This document shows, piece by piece, positions 60,080 to 64,000 of a DNA stretch of 64,000 nucleotides. Source of the stretch: Ferruginibacter sp. GTDB taxonomy: Bacteria > Bacteroidota > Bacteroidia > Chitinophagales > Chitinophagaceae. The notes beneath the pieces were generated by a model that saw only the letters and a list, made by a program, of their open reading frames with translations, was not told where the DNA came from and did not search any database. Location: positions 186,001 to 250,000 of the forward strand of contig JAHBTP010000002.1 of NCBI GenBank assembly GCA_019638485.1. Reading direction: 5' to 3'. A program made the translations under genes and the position numbers. The stretch's first letter is position 1, and each line of letters starts with the position of its first letter.

Positions 60080-60110
60080 AAAAAATAAGGCCCTTGTAAA
60101 AACAAAGGCC
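60080..60110 (-). terminator. Intrinsic terminator after prfA
   Basis: On the minus strand GGCCTTTGT-TTTT-ACAAGGGCC forms a nine-base stem with one mismatch (60110-60089), followed by TTATTTTTTATA. It lies about 107 bases beyond the prfA stop and separates prfA from the tatC promoter. Confidence 0.75.
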
Positions 60111-60216
60111 GTTTACCAAAACTAACTGCTTATGAGAAAATTGACTAGAAAACTCGTTTTCTCAAATATTCCAAATCTGGTGCCAAACGAATAAAACAAA
60201 TGGTAAAGTTTCGTTA

Positions 60217-61275
60217 TTAACCTGCCATTTTCTCTGCATTTTCAGCAAATTGTAAAGCATCAATAAATTCTTGTAAATCACCATTGAGTACCTCGTCAAG
60301 ATTATAAACGGTTAACCCGATGCGATGGTCGGTAACACGGCCTTGCGGATAATTGTAGGTACGGATTTTCGCACTTCGGTCGCCTGTGCTCACCAGGCTC
60401 TTACGCATTTTAGAAATAGCTTCTTCCTGTTTACGCACTTCTTCATCATATAATTTTGTTCGAAGCATATTCATCGCTTTTTCTCGATTGGCTAATTGGG
60501 TACGCTCTGTTTGACAAACCACTACAATGCCTGTAGGCTTGTGGGTTAAAAAAACTTTTGTTTCTACCTTATTTACGTTTTGTCCACCAGCACCACCGCT
60601 TCTGGCTGTTTCCATTTTTACATCACTCTCTTTTAACTCCACATCCACATCATCTGCTTCAGGCATAACTGCTACCGTTACTGCACTGGTATGTACCCGG
60701 CCACTGGCTTCGGTATCTGGTACCCGCTGAACACGATGAACACCACTTTCAAATTTTAAAGTACCATATACATCATCACCCGAAACCTCTACCTGAACCT
60801 CCTTGTATCCGCCTACTGTTCCTTCATTCTCACTTAAAATAGCAGTTTTCCAACCTTGTTGTTCACAGTATTTTAAATACATCCGAAGCAGATTGCCGGC
60901 AAATAGAGAAGCTTCATCTCCGCCAGTACCGGCACGTATTTCCAAAATAGCATTCTTCTCATCATAAGGATCCTTAGGTATAAGCATATTGCGTAACCGC
61001 TCTTCTAATTCCTGCTTTTTTAATTCAAGTTCAGGTAATTCAGTTTTAGCTAATGAACGCATCTCTTCATCATCCCCATTTAATACCTCTTTATTAAAAT
61101 CCAGGGCTTCTAAAATTTTTACGTATTCATCTCTTGCAGTTACAATCTTTTCAAGACTGCGATACTCCTTGCTCATTGCACTAAACTTCTTGTTATTGGA
61201 AACAATTTCAGGATTGGTAAGAGCAACACCAAGGTTTGTGAATTTAGCTTTTATCGCATCCAGTTTATCTAACAT
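60217..61275 (-). CDS. prfA: Peptide chain release factor 1
   Basis: The 352-residue protein has the class I release factor architecture. The codon-recognition region is [28 protein letters not shown], with PDT in the place of the usual PxT tripeptide. The catalytic GGQ is in [25 protein letters not shown] (about 228-230). The C-terminal [27 protein letters not shown] is specific to RF1. It reads UAA and UAG and releases the peptide at the ribosome. A terminator follows at 60080-60110. Confidence 0.95.
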   Translation of the reverse strand: MLDKLDAIKAKFTNLGVALTNPEIVSNNKKFSAMSKEYRSLEKIVTARDEYVKILEALDFNKEVLNGDDEEMRSLAKTELPELELKKQELEERLRNMLIPKDPYDEKNAILEIRAGTGGDEASLFAGNLLRMYLKYCEQQGWKTAILSENEGTVGGYKEVQVEVSGDDVYGTLKFESGVHRVQRVPDTEASGRVHTSAVTVAVMPEADDVDVELKESDVKMETARSGGAGGQNVNKVETKVFLTHKPTGIVVVCQTERTQLANREKAMNMLRTKLYDEEVRKQEEAISKMRKSLVSTGDRSAKIRTYNYPQGRVTDHRIGLTVYNLDEVLNGDLQEFIDALQFAENAEKMAG

Positions 61276-61308
61276 AATGTATTTTTATTACCGCATTTCG
61301 TGCAGGGC

Positions 61309-61316
61309 GCAAATTT
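61309..61316 (-). promoter_or_regulatory. -7 box upstream of prfA
   Basis: On the minus strand TAAATTTG (TAnnTTTG) ends 33 bases before the ATG at 61275. It lies in the divergent gap before the amidohydrolase gene. Confidence 0.45.
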
Positions 61317-61335
61317 ACTTCATAACAAACAGTAC

Positions 61336-62472
61336 GTGTACAAAAAGTTTTCATCACTAAGGGTTTTTAACGGAATAAATCTATTAAAAGGCGGATATAC
61401 GCTGATTACAACTGAAACAGGGGAAATTGTTGATTTAATTAAAGGGATTGATGAAGAGGCTATAATTTATGAAGGTGTGATTTGTCCGGGCTTTGTAAAT
61501 GCCCATTGCCACCTGGAATTGAGCCATTTAAAAAATAAAATTCAAAAAGGAACAGGGCTGGTGGATTTTGTTCAAAGAGTAATGACCGAAAGGATAGCGG
61601 AGCCTGAAGTAATTAAATCGGCAATAAAAAAAGCGTGGAAAGAAATGTATGCAGAAGGAATTGTGGCTGTAGGCGATATTTGTAATACAACCGATACCTT
61701 ATTTATTAAAGAAAAACCGGGAATAAAATGGAAAAATTTTATTGAAGTCAGTGGTGCCGTTGCGGAAACAGCTCAAAAACGCGTGCAACAGTTAGAGCCG
61801 GTATTAAAAGCTTTCCCCGATGGAATTTTAACACCACATGCACCCTATTCGGTTTCTTCCCGATTGTTTGAAATAATTGCAAAACGAAACCCTCCTGTTA
61901 TTTCAATTCACAATCAGGAATCAGCCGAAGAAAATACTTTTTTTCAATACAAATCAGGTAGATTTCTTTCATTGTTTGAAAATTTGGGAATTCGTATAGA
62001 TGATTTTTCACCCACCGGTAAATCATCATTTAAAAGCTGGTTGCCGTATTTTTCAAAAACACCCCATCTAATCAGCGTACATAACACATTTATTAATAAA
62101 GAGGATATACAATTTGCCCAAACCTTTGGTAACGATGTGTGGTTTTGCCTTTGTCCTAACGCCAATATGTATATAGAAAGAGAATTACCTCCGGTGGATT
62201 TATTTGTGAATGAGCATTGCAAAATAATAATGGGAACAGATAGTTTGGCAAGTAATGAGAAGCTCAGTATGGTTGCAGAAATAATATTGATTCAAAATAC
62301 CTTTCCTCAAATTCCGCTTCAGGTGATACTGAAGTGGGCTACAGCCAATGGTGCCCATGCGCTGGGCTTTACAACGCTTGGATATTTTAAACAGGGATTA
62401 AAACCCGGAGTTTTAGGTTTGGAAGCTGATGATAATGATAAACTAACAGGGAAGATTATTCGTTTTTATTAA
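61336..62472 (+). CDS. Amidohydrolase-family protein (ATZ/TRZ-like)
   Basis: The ~379-residue protein has a metal-dependent amidohydrolase TIM barrel: ICPGFVNAHCHLELSH (HxH), VGDICNTTDTLF, LTPHAPYSVSSRLF, ISIHNQESAEENTFF (His), VHNTFI, and IMGTDSLASN (Asp). The motifs place it near the SsnA/guanine- or aminofutalosine-deaminase branch of nucleoside and amine deaminases, but the substrate is not fixed. The start is uncertain: GTG at 61336 (VYKKFSSLRVFNG) matches the family N-terminus better than GTG at 61300, and there is no in-frame ATG near. Confidence 0.82.
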   Translation: MYKKFSSLRVFNGINLLKGGYTLITTETGEIVDLIKGIDEEAIIYEGVICPGFVNAHCHLELSHLKNKIQKGTGLVDFVQRVMTERIAEPEVIKSAIKKAWKEMYAEGIVAVGDICNTTDTLFIKEKPGIKWKNFIEVSGAVAETAQKRVQQLEPVLKAFPDGILTPHAPYSVSSRLFEIIAKRNPPVISIHNQESAEENTFFQYKSGRFLSLFENLGIRIDDFSPTGKSSFKSWLPYFSKTPHLISVHNTFINKEDIQFAQTFGNDVWFCLCPNANMYIERELPPVDLFVNEHCKIIMGTDSLASNEKLSMVAEIILIQNTFPQIPLQVILKWATANGAHALGFTTLGYFKQGLKPGVLGLEADDNDKLTGKIIRFY

Positions 62473-62475
62473 ATT

Positions 62476-63207
62476 TTAAGCTAATATTTTTCGTAAAATA
62501 GGAAGGGTTCGCAATTCACCAAAATCAGCAATATGCTGTTGGTAATATAATATTATTTTGTTGAGCAAGAGGTTGCGAGTAGAACTTGATATTTTAAAAA
62601 TCTCCAGTTCTTCAGGCATTCTTACACTCAATAAATCATTGAGTAATTCTTCATTTTTTCCATCTATACCAAGCAGTGCTCCGGGTTGATGGGATAAAAA
62701 ATTTTCGTTTTGAATATTTGAGGGAATGCTTTTGTTACTAATCGGTTTTAATTCAAAACCAAAAAAATGGGGAAGGTTTAGTGCGAAAAATAACGGGTAA
62801 TTAGCGGTTGCAGCTATGCTCGCTTTGTCGAGATGAAGAAGTGCATCTGACATAAAGGCGAACAATAACTCATTTTCTTCAGGTTGTTTTAAGGCACGTT
62901 GAAGCAATTCAACCATAAATAAGGCAACGCTGTTTTTTATTACGTGAGAAAAAAGATGTTGGTAAATCACTTTCCAACTGCATTCTTTTATTCGCTGCAT
63001 ATTTTTTTGTGGTTGATGATATACCTCCATGATTAATTGAGCACCGGGCTGAAACATAGGGCCTTTGATGTTTTTGGCTTTTGTGGCACGTATGCCGTTA
63101 ATCATATAAGTCTGCAACCCAAATTTTTCAGTAAATAAAGTGGCTACTAAACTGGTTTCACCGTACTTAACAGTTCGTAATACTATGGCAGCGGTTTTGT
63201 GAAGCAT
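62476..63207 (-). CDS. recO: DNA repair protein RecO
   Basis: The 243-residue protein has the N-terminal OB-fold of RecO: MLHKTAAIVLRTVKYGETSLVATLFTEKFGLQTYMINGIRATKAKN, then QPGAQLIMEVYHQPQKNMQRIKE, and a helical C-terminal domain. The zinc cysteines of some RecO proteins are absent, as often in Bacteroidota. RecO anneals single strands and, with RecR, loads RecA on SSB-coated DNA in the RecFOR pathway. It is convergent with the amidohydrolase gene, 3 bases apart. Confidence 0.93.
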   Translation of the reverse strand: MLHKTAAIVLRTVKYGETSLVATLFTEKFGLQTYMINGIRATKAKNIKGPMFQPGAQLIMEVYHQPQKNMQRIKECSWKVIYQHLFSHVIKNSVALFMVELLQRALKQPEENELLFAFMSDALLHLDKASIAATANYPLFFALNLPHFFGFELKPISNKSIPSNIQNENFLSHQPGALLGIDGKNEELLNDLLSVRMPEELEIFKISSSTRNLLLNKIILYYQQHIADFGELRTLPILRKILA

Positions 63208-63468
63208 TTAAATAATGGATGAAAATAAATTAAAGTTCAGCATGGGTTGTTTTCAAAAATCATTAACCAATTACTTTTAGTAAAAGTTACTTTCGTTTGT
63301 GCATTAACGTTATTATTTTGTTTTTATACTTTACAAAGGTATAAAAAGAGAATGCCATGATGGTTGGGTAAAAGGTACAGAAATTAGCAGGGGTATTTTA
63401 AAGAATATATCTTTTATGTATTAGCAAATGAGGAGAAACTATCATCTTTGCGTTGAAAATATACTGTT

Positions 63469-64000
63469 ATGTGGAGGCGTTTAGGAGAAAAAGTTATTCA
63501 TTATCGTTTCATTTTACTGCTGTTTTTAGCATTGGCTACCGGGGCTATGGGATATTTTGCCACCCGGGTAAAATTAAGTTACGAATTTTCTAAAGCCATA
63601 CCGGAAGATAACCCGCGCTTTTTAGATTTTAAGGCATTTAAAGAAAAATTTGGCGATGATGGGAACCTCGTGGTGATTGGGGTGGAAGATAAAAATTTAT
63701 TTAGTCTTCATCATTTCCAAGCTTATGCTAAACTTGAAAAGGAATTAAAGAAAATTAAAGGAGTGGAAGGTGTTATCGGAATACCCGGTGCCATTACTTT
63801 AAAAAAAGACCAGATACACCAGCGATTGATAAGTGAACCCATTTTTAATGAAATTAAAAACCAGGCCGGGTTAGATAGTGCTGCAAAGCGCTTCTATAAT
63901 CTTCCTTTTTATCGCGACAGAATGTACAACCCACAAACCCATGCCTATTTGATGGGGGTTCAAGTTGATAAATATATTATGAACACCCCGGAACGGAGTG
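63469..64000 (+). CDS. MMPL/RND-superfamily exporter, N-terminal part (3' partial)
   Basis: The frame runs from ATG 63469 off the right edge, with 177 codons visible. It starts MWRRLGEKVIHYRFILLLFLALATGAMGYFATRVKLSYEFSKAIPEDNP, with one transmembrane helix (about 12-30), then the start of a periplasmic porter domain (FKEKFGDDGNLVVIGVEDKNLFS and KKIKGVEGVIGIPG). The FATRVKLSYEFSKAIPEDNPRFLDF segment is typical of MMPL/patched-like lipid or hydrophobe exporters in Bacteroidota. A near-match to the -7 box (CATCTTTG) lies about 17 bases upstream. Confidence 0.82.
   Translation, partial: MWRRLGEKVIHYRFILLLFLALATGAMGYFATRVKLSYEFSKAIPEDNPRFLDFKAFKEKFGDDGNLVVIGVEDKNLFSLHHFQAYAKLEKELKKIKGVEGVIGIPGAITLKKDQIHQRLISEPIFNEIKNQAGLDSAAKRFYNLPFYRDRMYNPQTHAYLMGVQVDKYIMNTPERS

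Noticed and set aside
60133..60195. Short frame starting ATG with a basic N-terminus between tatC and prfA
   Set aside because: About 20 codons only, no promoter or family, and it overlaps a short inverted repeat (GAGAAAA/TTTTCTC). No support as a gene.

Overview
The window is chromosomal DNA of a low-GC member of the Bacteroidota, probably of the Chitinophagaceae/Sphingobacteriia type. The taxonomic evidence is a type IX secretion C-terminal sorting domain at the left edge, Bacteroidota-only families (DUF5606, DUF2911, TIGR02757, S9B dipeptidyl peptidase, SusC-like and OMP_b-brl barrels), few Shine-Dalgarno sequences, and many TAnnTTTG -7 promoter boxes typical of the phylum's primary sigma factor. 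The genus is inference. No rRNA, tRNA, CRISPR array or transposase gene was found.

Layout. 1-3.2 kb: T9SS cargo end, GH25 lysozyme, SnoaL-like protein, then a metal-related group (MerC-like protein, SCO1-like protein, Fur-family repressor) with a palindromic operator candidate in the divergent promoter region. 3.2-13.3 kb: M3 peptidase, DUF5606, an operon of outer-membrane barrel, ECF sigma factor, anti-sigma-like protein and CpxP-like protein, a DsbA/FrnE-like protein and DNA polymerase I. 13.5-17.9 kb: acetyl-CoA synthetase followed by a train of small enzymes and a universal stress protein.

17.9-22.3 kb is an accessory island. A five-gene DpnII-type (GATC) restriction-modification operon, with one unrecognised gene inside it, interrupts a transglutaminase-like gene. 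The broken gene's head (with promoter) and tail lie on either side, and the part that should carry the catalytic Cys is missing. The cassette is bounded by related direct repeats and inverted repeats.

22.5-47.3 kb is mostly housekeeping: MscS channel, esterase, UvrB, BipA, MeaB, LON-domain protein, CoaX, an outer-membrane protein, LptC, aldo/keto reductase, OsmC, SDR, DPP-IV-like peptidase, LysS, two bacterial PH-domain proteins, a flavin reductase plus fumarylacetoacetate-hydrolase pair, a fatty-acid hydroxylase, TIGR02757 and DUF4153 proteins.

47.3-49.4 kb is a 2-kb stretch without genes. It holds an array of about 100-bp repeats, each with one or two small hairpins whose stems change in a compensatory way between copies. 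This is the least explained structure in the window. 49.4-64 kb returns to core genes: trans-sulfuration enzyme, asparagine synthetase, paired DUF2911 proteins, AcpH, alpha/beta hydrolase, a deoxyhypusine-synthase-like protein, M28 peptidase, RpiB, TatC, RF1, an amidohydrolase, RecO and the start of an MMPL/RND exporter.
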